Shown in pieces: positions 16,992 through 25,430 of a DNA stretch of 64,000 nucleotides (the first letter of the stretch is position 1; each line of letters begins with the position of its first letter). This stretch comes from an uncultured Pseudomonadota bacterium. GTDB taxonomy: Bacteria > Pseudomonadota > Gammaproteobacteria > Comchoanobacterales > Comchoanobacteraceae. The DNA is taken from NCBI GenBank assembly GCA_913020085.1, contig CAJVZW010000001.1, forward strand, positions 124,001-188,000, in the 5' to 3' direction. The translations under genes were made by a program, and so were the position numbers. Under the pieces are notes generated by a model. The model was not told the origin of the DNA and searched no databases. It saw only the letters and a program-made list of their open reading frames with translations.

Positions 16992-17202
16992 ACGTATGAA
17001 AGAAGCTGTAGAGATGAATATTCCAGGCGCAGTAGCTGAGCCTTATACTGAGGATGATCATCATTTTCAAATCACAGTGACTGCCAGTCAATTTAAAGAC
17101 AAAACTTTAATTGAGCAGCACCGTATGGTATACCAGGCATTGGGCAGCATGATGAGTGAAATTCATGCCCTTGCAATTGAAACTACAACAGGAGATCTAT
17201 AA
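16984..17202 (+). CDS. BolA-family protein (IbaG/BolA-like)
   Basis: Small 72-residue BolA-fold protein. The pattern DDHHFQITVTASQF and HRMVYQALGSMMSEIHALAIET matches the family, including the invariant His before the ALxIxT end. BolA proteins bind monothiol glutaredoxins through a shared 2Fe-2S cluster and take part in iron sensing and cluster delivery. The very next gene is such a glutaredoxin, overlapping by one base, so the pair probably works as a complex. It is closer in length to IbaG than to long BolA. Confidence 0.9.
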   Translation: MIKRMKEAVEMNIPGAVAEPYTEDDHHFQITVTASQFKDKTLIEQHRMVYQALGSMMSEIHALAIETTTGDL

Positions 17203-17507
17203 TGAGAGATATTCACGAGGAAATAAGCCAGCTATTAAGGGATCATCATATCGTTTTATTTATGAAAGGTACCCCTGTTTTTCCGCAGTGTGGCTTTTCA
17301 TCTCAAGTCGTTGCTATCTTGAAAGAGTATGATGTTGAATATCATCCAATCAATGTATTGCAAGATGATGAGGTAAGGCAAGGAATCAAAGAGTTTGGTA
17401 ATTGGCCAACGATTCCGCAGCTTTATGTTGATGGGCAGCTAATTGGGGGATGTGATATTATTACTTCAATGCATGAAAATGAAGAGCTATCAAAGGTGTT
17501 TTCTTAG
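17202..17507 (+). CDS. grxD: Monothiol glutaredoxin (Grx4 type)
   Basis: CGFS glutaredoxin of 101 aa: IVLFMKGTPVFPQCGFSSQVV contains the single active Cys and cluster-binding residues, WPTIPQLYVDGQLIGGCDI the cis-Pro loop and glutathione site. It carries or transfers 2Fe-2S clusters with BolA partners. The gene starts on the bolA stop codon. Its end overlaps the convergent small gene by 4 bp. Confidence 0.95.
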   Translation: MRDIHEEISQLLRDHHIVLFMKGTPVFPQCGFSSQVVAILKEYDVEYHPINVLQDDEVRQGIKEFGNWPTIPQLYVDGQLIGGCDIITSMHENEELSKVFS

Positions 17508-17704
17508 AAGTCTTCCCAGATATCCTTTTTCTTCGGTGCTTCATTAAGTGCATTGTCTCGACGCGTTTGTAACTTGGCATGCTTATCAATTTCATGTTTG
17601 ACCGATTTTGTTTGTTCTTTCTCTTTATTGAGCTTATCAAGTAACTGGTCAGCACTGCTGCGGAAATTTTTTAAAAGGCGTCTTTTGAGCTGCTTTAAAA
17701 TCAT
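17504..17704 (-). CDS. Small basic hypothetical protein, 66 aa
   Basis: Lys/Arg-rich, probably helical protein with the pattern LKQLKRRLLKNFRSSADQLL followed by charged repeats and a C-terminal KKKDIWEDF. Its AAGGAGAC ribosome-binding site 8 nt before the ATG is strong, which supports a real gene. No family recognised. It is divergent from the large flavoprotein gene (54 bp between starts) and convergent with grxD. Confidence 0.6.
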   Translation of the reverse strand: MILKQLKRRLLKNFRSSADQLLDKLNKEKEQTKSVKHEIDKHAKLQTRRDNALNEAPKKKDIWEDF

Positions 17705-17758
17705 GATTATGTCTCCTTGACGATATTGTATAAAAGCTTAACTTGAAGTGCAAATAAT

Positions 17759-20700
17759 TTGCCTTTGTCCCTGGATTTTGACAATATTAGAGCAAGGCAT
17801 GGGGAGATTAAAACATTGCATCAAACGTGGCAGTTTTACCATTTTAATTACAAAGATCTATACACTGCTTCTGGGCTTGGTCAAATCGATCGGCATTTTC
17901 TTGATGACCTAAAGCTAAAAAACCCAGAATTATATGAAAAGTTAACTGCTTATAGAAATGAGAAAAGCCAAGGCTCTGACTCACTTTTTTTGATTGAGCT
18001 AGCCTGTCATTTACAAGCATATATAATTACCGGATTTGATATAACAAAACACCATGAGCAGGTAAAAAACAAGTATTTATCTCTTGATGGCCTGAAAGAT
18101 ATTGCTAAAACTTGGCTACAGACCGTAAAGTTCGCTGAGAGGAAATTTGCTGAAAAAATGGAGTCCTTTGAGCTTGGTGTGGATGATTTGGTATCTGAGC
18201 AAGTGTTCTTACGGAAAGCAAAAAATGCCTTAGATGGGCAGCTTAGTGATATTGAGTATGATGATTTTATGTGTATGTCAATCTGGGCTATGCACAACGC
18301 GAAATCACTTGGATGGGCACATTATTTATTGCCTCAAAAGCGTGATTATGAAAACTTGATAGACCTTGAGAAGACCTCCGACGGTGCCATATCAACTCAG
18401 ATAAATATCAGAGAGGGGTTTGCGCATCAAGATAAAAGTATGACCGAGGAGCAGGTGCACTATCAAGTACATTACTGCATTTACTGTCATAAAAATCAGG
18501 GCGATTTTTGCCGGCGTGGATTCCCGGTCAAGAAAAAGCAGCCTGAGCTTGGTTTTAAGCTTAATCCGTCAGGGGAGCTATTATCAGGATGTCCACTTGA
18601 TGAGCGTATCAGTGAGATGCATTATCTTCGTGCGCAGGGAGATTTAATGGCTGCATTCGCAATGATTACAAGAGATAACCCTATGGTATGTGTAACGGGA
18701 CATCGTATTTGTAATGACTGTATGAAAGCTTGCATCTATCAAAAACAGGACCCGGTAGATATTCCCGAAATTGAAAGTCATATCTTGAAAGATGTACTTG
18801 CATTGCCATGGGGGGTAGAGCTATACCAATTGATGATTTGGTGGAACCCTTTGCGCCAAGCGCATTATGTGATGTCACCCCCTAAGAAGCAGGCAGTTGC
18901 AATCATGGGGATGGGCCCCGCCGGGTTTACAATGGCGCAACAGCTACTATTAAGAGGATATCAGGTTACAGGGTTTGATGGGTTATCCATTCGAAAGTTT
19001 AATGATGAGGCAGTTAACCAACCTGTTTATCAGTTTGAACAGATTAAGACGCCAATGGACCAAAGAATGCCAGGTGGTTTTGGTGGGGTGGCTGAGTATG
19101 GAATTACTGCGCGTTGGGAGAAGAATTATCTTGATCTGATGCACTTAATATTATTACGCCAGGAACGTTTTAATGTTGTTGGCGGCATAAGATTTGGAGG
19201 TACCCTCACAATCGATAATATGTGGGATATGGGATTTTCTCATTGTGTACTTGCTGTTGGGGCAGGGCTTCCCTCCGCAATTAATATCCCCAACTCGTTG
19301 GCTCCAGGTATGAGGCAAGCAAATGATTTCCTCATGAACCTCCAGCTCAGCGGGGCACACAAGAAAAATCATAAAGTTGCACTTGATGTAAATTGCCCTG
19401 CAGTAGTAATCGGTGGGGGTTTGACAGGAGTAGACACAGCAACAGAGGTCAAGGCATATTATTTAAAACAAATAAAAGAATATGCAAATGGGTATGCAGG
19501 TCTTGATCATGCGCATCGCGAAGAGTTTGACCAAAAACTCTCGCCAGCGGAGAGAAAAATGAGTAAAAAGTGGCTTGCGGATGCCAATAAACTCGAAACG
19601 TCAGATAAAAGTTCATACCCCGCAACAGTTAACGAAGTCGCACAAGTAAGTATTGCATACCGTCGCCGCATACAAGATGCGCCTGCATACAGAAAAAACC
19701 CAGAAGAACTTGCCAGTGCAATGACTGAAGGGCTGATATATAAGCAAGAGTCTCAGCCTGAACGTGTAACACTGGATGAGAATGGTCATGTTTCTGGCTT
19801 AGTGCTTAGCACTCCAGAAGGAGATGAGCACCTTGAGGTCAACAATATTTTTGTTGCCACTGGTGCTAGGCCTAATATCGCTTACTCATACGAGCACAGA
19901 GATGAGTTTGAGAGAGATAATGCATATTATCATCGTTATACTTGGGATGGCGGCCAACTCGTATTAGATGACAAAGAAAATAACATGAAATCAGAAAATA
20001 TCGGATTTTTGACAAGCTATAACAAAGATCATCATTTTGTCAGCCTTGTAGGAGATGCTCACCCAGTGTTTCATGGCAGTGTTGTAGGGGCAATTGCATC
20101 CAGTATTAAGGCAGCCGAGGTACTTGATGAGATCTTGCCACTTTCAAAAAATAAAGGGGACATTAGTAAGATCGCTGAGCCAGAATTGATTGCATGTCAA
20201 AAGATTGATGGTTACTGGCAGCTTACGATCCAATCTCCCCTTCATGCACATAATGCAAAACCAGGACACTTATACCGGTTATTATTACTTAATGAGTGTA
20301 AAAGCCCCCTTATTTGTTCATTAGCCGCACAGTCCGGTAATACCCTTACATTTTTCATTCCTCAAGAAAAAATTACAGCCGTTATGGTAGGAGATCCTGT
20401 CAGTCTTATGGGGCCAAGTGGCGTGAGAATGCGTATAGATGAAGAGGGTAGACAAACTCTGATTAGTGACAGAGAGGGTTTTGTTGACCTGATAAGCATA
20501 TATAATGCACATCGATACATAGGAACGGATGTACAGTGGTTGCATGACGGAGATATATCAGAATATAAGACCCTTATAGAGTCTTATGACTTAGAGGTAT
20601 CTAGTATGGATATTGAGGATTTAAAAACAATCGATAGCCGTCGTATGATTGTTATGGGCTCTGCCGCGCTAGTCAAACAAATAAGCCAGGTTAGAAATTT

Positions 20701-20935
20701 GTTGCCCAAAATGGAGATAGTGGCTTCTGTCAAAGGGCCGGCACAATGTATGCTAAAAGGGATATGTGCACAGTGTTTTCAGTGGCAGGTTGATCCTGTG
20801 ACCCTAAAGCGAACAAAGGCTGTATTTGCATGTTCGTGGCAAAATGAACCCATTGAGCTAATTGATGTAGATCACCTTCAATCGCGTAATGAACAAACAA
20901 AACTATGGGAAAAATTTTCAGAGTTTGTTAGCTGA
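17759..20935 (+). CDS. Large FAD/Fe-S pyridine nucleotide oxidoreductase (GltD-like core)
   Basis: A 1058-residue flavoprotein. Residues 1-230 are unassigned. Cys clusters (HYCIYCHKNQGDFC near 238, CNDCMKAC near 318) resemble the Fe-S region of GltD-like enzymes. An FAD-binding GMGPAGFTMAQQL lies near 380, a second Rossmann motif GGGLTGVDTATE near 547, and VATGARPN near 700. The C-terminal part ends with QCMLKGICAQCFQW near 995, like the 2Fe-2S domain of PyrK-type electron-transfer subunits. The protein thus joins a GltD/NfnB-like core to a PyrK-like tail. Only a TTG start is available before an upstream stop. It overlaps the convergent pabA by 58 bp. Physiological donor and acceptor unknown. 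Confidence 0.85.
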   Translation: MPLSLDFDNIRARHGEIKTLHQTWQFYHFNYKDLYTASGLGQIDRHFLDDLKLKNPELYEKLTAYRNEKSQGSDSLFLIELACHLQAYIITGFDITKHHEQVKNKYLSLDGLKDIAKTWLQTVKFAERKFAEKMESFELGVDDLVSEQVFLRKAKNALDGQLSDIEYDDFMCMSIWAMHNAKSLGWAHYLLPQKRDYENLIDLEKTSDGAISTQINIREGFAHQDKSMTEEQVHYQVHYCIYCHKNQGDFCRRGFPVKKKQPELGFKLNPSGELLSGCPLDERISEMHYLRAQGDLMAAFAMITRDNPMVCVTGHRICNDCMKACIYQKQDPVDIPEIESHILKDVLALPWGVELYQLMIWWNPLRQAHYVMSPPKKQAVAIMGMGPAGFTMAQQLLLRGYQVTGFDGLSIRKFNDEAVNQPVYQFEQIKTPMDQRMPGGFGGVAEYGITARWEKNYLDLMHLILLRQERFNVVGGIRFGGTLTIDNMWDMGFSHCVLAVGAGLPSAINIPNSLAPGMRQANDFLMNLQLSGAHKKNHKVALDVNCPAVVIGGGLTGVDTATEVKAYYLKQIKEYANGYAGLDHAHREEFDQKLSPAERKMSKKWLADANKLETSDKSSYPATVNEVAQVSIAYRRRIQDAPAYRKNPEELASAMTEGLIYKQESQPERVTLDENGHVSGLVLSTPEGDEHLEVNNIFVATGARPNIAYSYEHRDEFERDNAYYHRYTWDGGQLVLDDKENNMKSENIGFLTSYNKDHHFVSLVGDAHPVFHGSVVGAIASSIKAAEVLDEILPLSKNKGDISKIAEPELIACQKIDGYWQLTIQSPLHAHNAKPGHLYRLLLLNECKSPLICSLAAQSGNTLTFFIPQEKITAVMVGDPVSLMGPSGVRMRIDEEGRQTLISDREGFVDLISIYNAHRYIGTDVQWLHDGDISEYKTLIESYDLEVSSMDIEDLKTIDSRRMIVMGSAALVKQISQVRNLLPKMEIVASVKGPAQCMLKGICAQCFQWQVDPVTLKRTKAVFACSWQNEPIELIDVDHLQSRNEQTKLWEKFSEFVS

Positions 20936-21492
20936 AGAAAATTATTGATTAAGTGCTCACCATGTTCAGCAATAATTGACTCAGGATGAAACTGTAAGCC
21001 ATATAGTGGAAGTGATTGATGATGTATGGCCATTATTTCACCGTCCTCTGTTTTTGCATCTACATGCCAGTCCTCAAGGAAGAGGGTTGTTTCTTCTACA
21101 ACAAGGGAATGATATCGGGCGACATACATGGATGAAGGAAGGTTATAAAATAAACCGGTTTTATGATGATGGATAAGTGATTTTTTACCGTGAGATGGCT
21201 GTTTTGCTTTTCTTATTAGCGCGCCGCCAAATTCCCCCAGCATCTGATGTCCAAGACAAATCCCCATGATAGGAATTGATCGACTGAATATATTTATAAT
21301 ATTCATCACTTCAGGATAGTCCCTTGGCGCTTTGGGCCCAGGAGAAATAAGAATATGACTTGGTTTGATTCGCTGAATCTCATCTGGATTGATCATATCA
21401 GTGCGAATAATAGAAAACTCCTGGCCTTGTTTTGCCACCATATGAGCCAGGTTCCAAACAAAAGAGTCAAAATTATCAAGTATAAGAATCAT
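20878..21492 (-). CDS. pabA: Aminodeoxychorismate/anthranilate synthase component II
   Basis: Glutaminase subunit that feeds ammonia to PabB or TrpE. The triad is present: MGICLGHQMLGEFGG with the nucleophile Cys, GLQFHPESI with His and Glu. MILILDNFDSFVWNLA is the standard N-terminus, so I start at the ATG at 21492 although the frame is open further upstream. It overlaps pabB by 17 bp. The last 15 or so residues extend beyond the usual end and are read from DNA that also encodes the convergent oxidoreductase (58-bp overlap). With no trp genes in view and a PabB-type partner, folate is the likely destination. Confidence 0.92.
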   Translation of the reverse strand: MILILDNFDSFVWNLAHMVAKQGQEFSIIRTDMINPDEIQRIKPSHILISPGPKAPRDYPEVMNIINIFSRSIPIMGICLGHQMLGEFGGALIRKAKQPSHGKKSLIHHHKTGLFYNLPSSMYVARYHSLVVEETTLFLEDWHVDAKTEDGEIMAIHHQSLPLYGLQFHPESIIAEHGEHLINNFLQLTNSENFSHSFVCSLRD

Positions 21493-22873
21493 GATCGCAT
21501 ACTTGTGTAATGGCATTGAATTTTGTGATGCATTCGTCCAGCTCACTCTGCGCATCAGAGTCCCATGTAATTCCTCCCCCAGCATGAAAATGTAGCGAAT
21601 GATTCTCTTGAATAATTGTCCTTATTAAGATAGAGCTGTCCATTTGTCCTTCATGGCTAAGGTAAAAGATGGAGCCACAATAAAATCCACGATTTGAATG
21701 CTCCAGCTCATCAATGATTTCCATGGCCCGATATTTTGGTGCGCCGGTAATTGACCCTCCAGGAAAAATTGCCTGCAGTAAGTCAATTGCATCGTAATTG
21801 GGGTCAATCTGGGAATGGATGGTTGAAACAAGATGATGAACGGTTTGGAAGGATTGTAATTGGTTCAGTTCGGGAACCTGTACACTGCCGACCTCACTGA
21901 CCTTTGATACGTCATTGCGCATCAAGTCAACAATCATAATGTTTTCTTTTCGGTCTTTTTGACTCTCTTGAAGAGTAATTCTTTTAAGTTTATCCTCCTC
22001 CGGGTCAGTAGAGCGAGAGCAAGTGCCTTTGATTGGTGAGGTTGTGATACAGCCATTGGCATCTAGTTTTGTAAATCTCTCTGGTGAGCTTGAGATGATG
22101 GCAGTATCTTTATAAATCATCAAAGCAGAAAACGGCGCGGGGTTATACTTAATTAGTTTTGAGTAAATATCAATTGCAGATGCATTATTAAGCGATGATA
22201 ATCGCATCTGTGTTAAATTGGCCTGGAAAATATCTCCATCTTCAATATATTTTCTTACCGTATTAATATCTCTTTTGTAGCATTCATCTTGGTGAATAAC
22301 TCTTGGTGTTGATATGCATGGTTCTTTGCAAGAGGCAGTTTTAGAATGAATAAGGGAAAGCGCCCATGAAAAACGTTCTTTCGCTCGCTGTGGATCCACA
22401 TCAAAGAGGCAGTTTACACCGGTGGATATCAGCCAACAGTGTTGATCTACACGGTCATAAGCAATCACTAAATCATAGACGCCGAATATTGCAATGGGAG
22501 ATTGGTCTTTTGGCGGTGTTTTAAGAATATGCCAAACACCAAAATCATACGAAAGGGCTCCAATAATTCCACCCTGAAATGGCGGAAGGTCAGGGTTATT
22601 CGATGATTGTATACTACGAAAAGTATCTTTAAGAGCAGGCCACACCTTGTCAACTTGGTGGGGCATAAGGTAAAAGCTTTTTACAGGGTCAAATGCAATA
22701 TAGCTATATCGGCTTGTAGGACTCAATGGCCCACTGCTTTCTAAAAATGAGAGGCCATCTTTTGGAAGTTTTGCAATGAGTGCATGTGCATCAAGATAGT
22801 CAATTCTTTTAAAAATCACAGTATCATTGTTAAATTGCTGTGCTATTATATATAAAATTGTTTGATTGATCAA
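21476..22873 (-). CDS. pabB: Aminodeoxychorismate synthase component I
   Basis: Converts chorismate and ammonia to 4-amino-4-deoxychorismate, the precursor of p-aminobenzoate. The chorismate-binding domain has SSPERF, SPIKGTCSR, IMIVDLMRNDVSKV, FPGGSITGAPKYRAMEIID and the C-terminal FHAGGGI. PIKGT, rather than the PIAGT of TrpE, carries the Lys used by PabB, which decides the assignment. The length of 465 aa is normal. It is the first gene of pabB-pabA, and its start is 52 bp from the divergent tmRNA gene. No aminodeoxychorismate lyase (pabC) is seen. Confidence 0.93.
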   Translation of the reverse strand: MINQTILYIIAQQFNNDTVIFKRIDYLDAHALIAKLPKDGLSFLESSGPLSPTSRYSYIAFDPVKSFYLMPHQVDKVWPALKDTFRSIQSSNNPDLPPFQGGIIGALSYDFGVWHILKTPPKDQSPIAIFGVYDLVIAYDRVDQHCWLISTGVNCLFDVDPQRAKERFSWALSLIHSKTASCKEPCISTPRVIHQDECYKRDINTVRKYIEDGDIFQANLTQMRLSSLNNASAIDIYSKLIKYNPAPFSALMIYKDTAIISSSPERFTKLDANGCITTSPIKGTCSRSTDPEEDKLKRITLQESQKDRKENIMIVDLMRNDVSKVSEVGSVQVPELNQLQSFQTVHHLVSTIHSQIDPNYDAIDLLQAIFPGGSITGAPKYRAMEIIDELEHSNRGFYCGSIFYLSHEGQMDSSILIRTIIQENHSLHFHAGGGITWDSDAQSELDECITKFNAITQVCDHDSYT

Positions 22874-22886
22874 AGATGGCTTCTTC

Positions 22887-22915
22887 TTGATATATTAAGT
22901 AGCTTGTGTTATCAA
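22887..22915 (+). promoter_or_regulatory. Probable sigma-70 promoter of ssrA
   Basis: TTGATA (22887-22892), a 17-bp spacer and TATCAA (22910-22915), 9 bases before the tmRNA 5' end. Spacing and position fit a housekeeping promoter. Confidence 0.6.
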
Positions 22916-22924
22916 ATAATCTCC

Positions 22925-23281
22925 GGGGGCGACTTGGCTTCGACGTTAGTAGCAAGACTCTAGGTGCATGTCGAGTTGTGTGTATCTCGTTAAACTGCCA
23001 CAAACTAAAGTAAACGCAAATGATAGAACGTTTAACAGGGTCGCTGTAGCTTAATTGCTTCAAACCCTCTCCTAAGGTGTATTGCAGATGGTATATCCCA
23101 AGGAGTTATTTACATCTGTTCGCATTAGTTTATGCCTTTGATTCTAATGTTCAATTAAAAGGATCGCTTAGCAAAATCCAGCCAGTCGGAGATTGCTGTA
23201 GTTAAATTAAAAGGCTGATCTAAGCATGTAGAGCCAAAAGTTAAGCGCTAGCGGACGCGGGTTCAATTCCCGCCGCCTCCA
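22925..23281 (+). ncRNA. ssrA: tmRNA (ribosome rescue)
   Basis: The 5' gggggcg pairs with 3' cgcctcc to close the tRNA-like acceptor stem, and the T arm gcggg/cccgc with loop ttcaatt is intact. CCA is not encoded. The tag reading frame starts at 23016 and ends at the TAA at 23052-23054, giving ANDRTFNRVAVA. The start AND is typical, but the end AVA differs from the usual LAA or similar hydrophobic degron. The length of 357 nt is normal for one-piece tmRNA. SmpB, its partner, is encoded at 32.6-33.1 kb. Confidence 0.96.
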
Positions 23282-23355
23282 AATTATTTTTTCATAAAGT
23301 ATTGATTTAATTGCGATATTATGTGTATAATCAACCATAAATTGGAGTAAACTTG

Positions 23356-23802
23356 ATGACTAATAACAACAAACAAGCAAAGATGACTGACAATGAAAAT
23401 AATACAAATTCTATCCCAACAACTATCACAAAATATCAAAGCAATATGATTGATGCCACGTTACAGTATGAGTTTGATGATTTTGAACAAGCAACCACAA
23501 AAAACGATTTGATAAAAAAATTCCATGATGTGTGTGGGGTAGATGGATCCAGCTCGACCACTTTTACGGAGGTGTTTAGTGATCCTGGATTAATTAACCG
23601 AATTACCGAGTACGGGGACATATTAATTGGCGTTGCAAGAAAATATATGCTTGATCTACTTATTAGAAATTTTGATGAACATGCCGAAAGATTGAATTTT
23701 AAGGTAGATAGCTCAGAGTTTGAACCAATCAGGAAAATGATTAGTTCTAAGCGTGATCATTATTTGCCTGTTCAGGATCATTATAGCCATCTTAATCCAT
23801 AA
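23356..23802 (+). CDS. Hypothetical acidic protein, 148 aa
   Basis: No family recognised. It has an Asn/Thr/Lys-rich, probably disordered N-terminus of about 30 residues, then a helical domain with NDLIKKFHDVCGVDG and VARKYMLDLLIRNFDEHAE. It lacks a signal peptide or membrane segment. GGAG lies 8 nt before the ATG at 23356. Its place just after ssrA, a frequent island insertion point, makes it a possible acquired gene, but no integrase or repeat is visible. Confidence 0.65.
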   Translation: MTNNNKQAKMTDNENNTNSIPTTITKYQSNMIDATLQYEFDDFEQATTKNDLIKKFHDVCGVDGSSSTTFTEVFSDPGLINRITEYGDILIGVARKYMLDLLIRNFDEHAERLNFKVDSSEFEPIRKMISSKRDHYLPVQDHYSHLNP

Positions 23803-23884
23803 ATTCTGGCGTATCTTTATACGATAGTTATCAGATTCACATATAATATGTCTGCCCCAGTTTTTGCAAGGCTGCGATAGCGTG

Positions 23885-24427
23885 CTATGTTTTTATTGTC
23901 AGCATCTTCTCAAGCGTGCGGTCCTTCCACCAAAAATGATGGACCGCAGCGGCAGTGATATGTGTTAATAATATAATTATCAAAAGATAATTAAAATTAA
24001 AGTGAATCCAGTGCATTATTTGTGCTGCATCATTAGAGATGGGAACTAGATTGCTATTTGCATCTCGCTGTTGTGATACAACGGACAATCCAAAAATGCT
24101 TAGTCCGCGGCCACTAAGAATACTCATTGCCACCCCGCTTACTGGTATAAAGACAGTGAGGGCCAGTAACAATGAGTGGGAAACGGCAGCTGCGATCTTT
24201 TGCCATAGCTGATGGGGGTAGTCTGGCTGAATCCAGCCTTGAAAGGCGCGCCACCCTACACGATAAACGACCAGTGGCAGCATTAATGCGCCAATTGATT
24301 TATGTACAGGGTACAGAGTGTAAATTTTATAGCGGTGCATATACAGTCCAATTGCCAGCATTGATATCATCAATATAGCAATACACCAATGTAAAAAAAT
24401 CGTTCGTGGTCGTACATGTGTCGGCAT
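23885..24427 (-). CDS. Cytochrome b561 family protein
   Basis: Di-heme b-type cytochrome of the inner membrane, 180 aa with four hydrophobic spans. The usual His ligands are placed as in bacterial CybB-like proteins: FLHWCIAILMISMLAIGL near the start, LYPVHKSIGALML, and the C-terminal HWIHFNFNYLLIIILLTHITAA with AAVHHFWWKD. Members pass electrons from quinol, in E. coli to superoxide. I chose the ATG at 24427 over a TTG four codons upstream, with GAG about 8 nt before. It is divergent from yggS. Confidence 0.92.
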   Translation of the reverse strand: MPTHVRPRTIFLHWCIAILMISMLAIGLYMHRYKIYTLYPVHKSIGALMLPLVVYRVGWRAFQGWIQPDYPHQLWQKIAAAVSHSLLLALTVFIPVSGVAMSILSGRGLSIFGLSVVSQQRDANSNLVPISNDAAQIMHWIHFNFNYLLIIILLTHITAAAVHHFWWKDRTLEKMLTIKT

Positions 24428-24489
24428 TATAAGACTCAAATATACATCACCCCATTGTAATGGAATTTATTTAATTTTAAAATCTACAT

Positions 24490-25110
24490 ATGGTCAATCT
24501 AGTTAACATACAAAAGTTCCAGTCATATCTTAAAAAGTTTCCAAATATACAGCTTGTTGTTGTTTCTAAAAATGCATCACCAGAAGATGTGCGCATTGTT
24601 TATGAGCAAACCGGTTGGCTTCATTTTGCAGAAAATAGAGTAGATTCTTTGCGGACAAAGGTAGAGAAACTAAATGATATTCCTATCTGCTGGCATTATA
24701 TCGGTGCTTTACAGTCAAGAAAGATTCAAGAAGTTGTTAGATGCTGTGATTATATCCAAACAGTCATGCGGCCAAAAGAAATCGATAAGATCGCAAAGTT
24801 CTCAAATGATTTTGGTAGAACAGTCAGAATTTTTATTCAAACAAACCTAACAGGGTTAGATAATCGGGGAGGGTGTCACCCAGATGAAATTGAAAATTTA
24901 TATCATCATGCGAAAGCCAGTGAGATTGATTTGGTAGGGTTGATGACGATGGCGCAAGATAGAAAAATAGAAGTTTTCGACGAATTAAACGATATCCGCA
25001 ATAAGCTGGATAAAAATTTGTTATGTTCAATGGGAATGAGCTCTGACTATATAGAAGCACAAAAATCCGGATCTGATATGATCCGGATTGGTTCACTGAT
25101 TTTTGACTAA
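24490..25110 (+). CDS. yggS: PLP homeostasis protein (YggS family)
   Basis: Alanine-racemase-fold protein that binds pyridoxal phosphate and helps balance its pool. Family motifs include VVVSKNASPED with the PLP Lys, HFAENRVDSL, WHYIGALQSRKI, and the C-terminal SMGMSSDYIEAQKSGSDMIRIG. At 206 aa it is shorter than the usual 230 or so. Near the 3' end a perfect 10-bp inverted repeat (25064-25073 and 25080-25089) lies inside the coding region. The end is 11 bp from the convergent small gene. Confidence 0.93.
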   Translation: MVNLVNIQKFQSYLKKFPNIQLVVVSKNASPEDVRIVYEQTGWLHFAENRVDSLRTKVEKLNDIPICWHYIGALQSRKIQEVVRCCDYIQTVMRPKEIDKIAKFSNDFGRTVRIFIQTNLTGLDNRGGCHPDEIENLYHHAKASEIDLVGLMTMAQDRKIEVFDELNDIRNKLDKNLLCSMGMSSDYIEAQKSGSDMIRIGSLIFD

Positions 25111-25121
25111 GTACTCACAAA

Positions 25122-25343
25122 CTATTTATCTTTGCTCTCATCAGATTTTGTGTCTTTCTTATCAGTTTTTTCATCTGCTGAGGCATCTTTTTTCTCTGCT
25201 TTTTTATTCATTGCGTCTTTAGCAGATTGAACAACACCGGAAACCATTTTCTTAGTAGAAGCAACAAACTGTTCTACTTTTTCTGGTGGAAGAATGCTAT
25301 CAAGATGTTCACCTAAGCTCTTTTTTGGTTTTTCTTCAGACAT
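25122..25343 (-). CDS. Small Lys/Asp-rich protein, 73 aa
   Basis: Starts MSEEKPKKSLGEHLD, has a central amphipathic stretch VEQFVASTKKMVSGVVQSAKDAM, and ends in a low-complexity charged tail of Lys, Asp and Ser repeats. GGAG lies about 10 nt before this ATG. The tail looks disordered. No family recognised; a small membrane-surface or nucleoid-associated protein is possible. It lies downstream of the aro operon on the same strand, with an 87-bp gap. Confidence 0.6.
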   Translation of the reverse strand: MSEEKPKKSLGEHLDSILPPEKVEQFVASTKKMVSGVVQSAKDAMNKKAEKKDASADEKTDKKDTKSDESKDK

Positions 25344-25430
25344 TTTTAAAACTCCAATTACTAATTTCATTATAGACAATGATAAACTAAGATGTTGTAA
25401 ATATTTATTTTTTATAACACGAGATGGGTT

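Noticed and set aside
22925-23802. Gene after ssrA considered as part of an integrated island
   Set aside because: No integrase gene and no repeat of the ssrA 3' end were found within view, so insertion cannot be supported.
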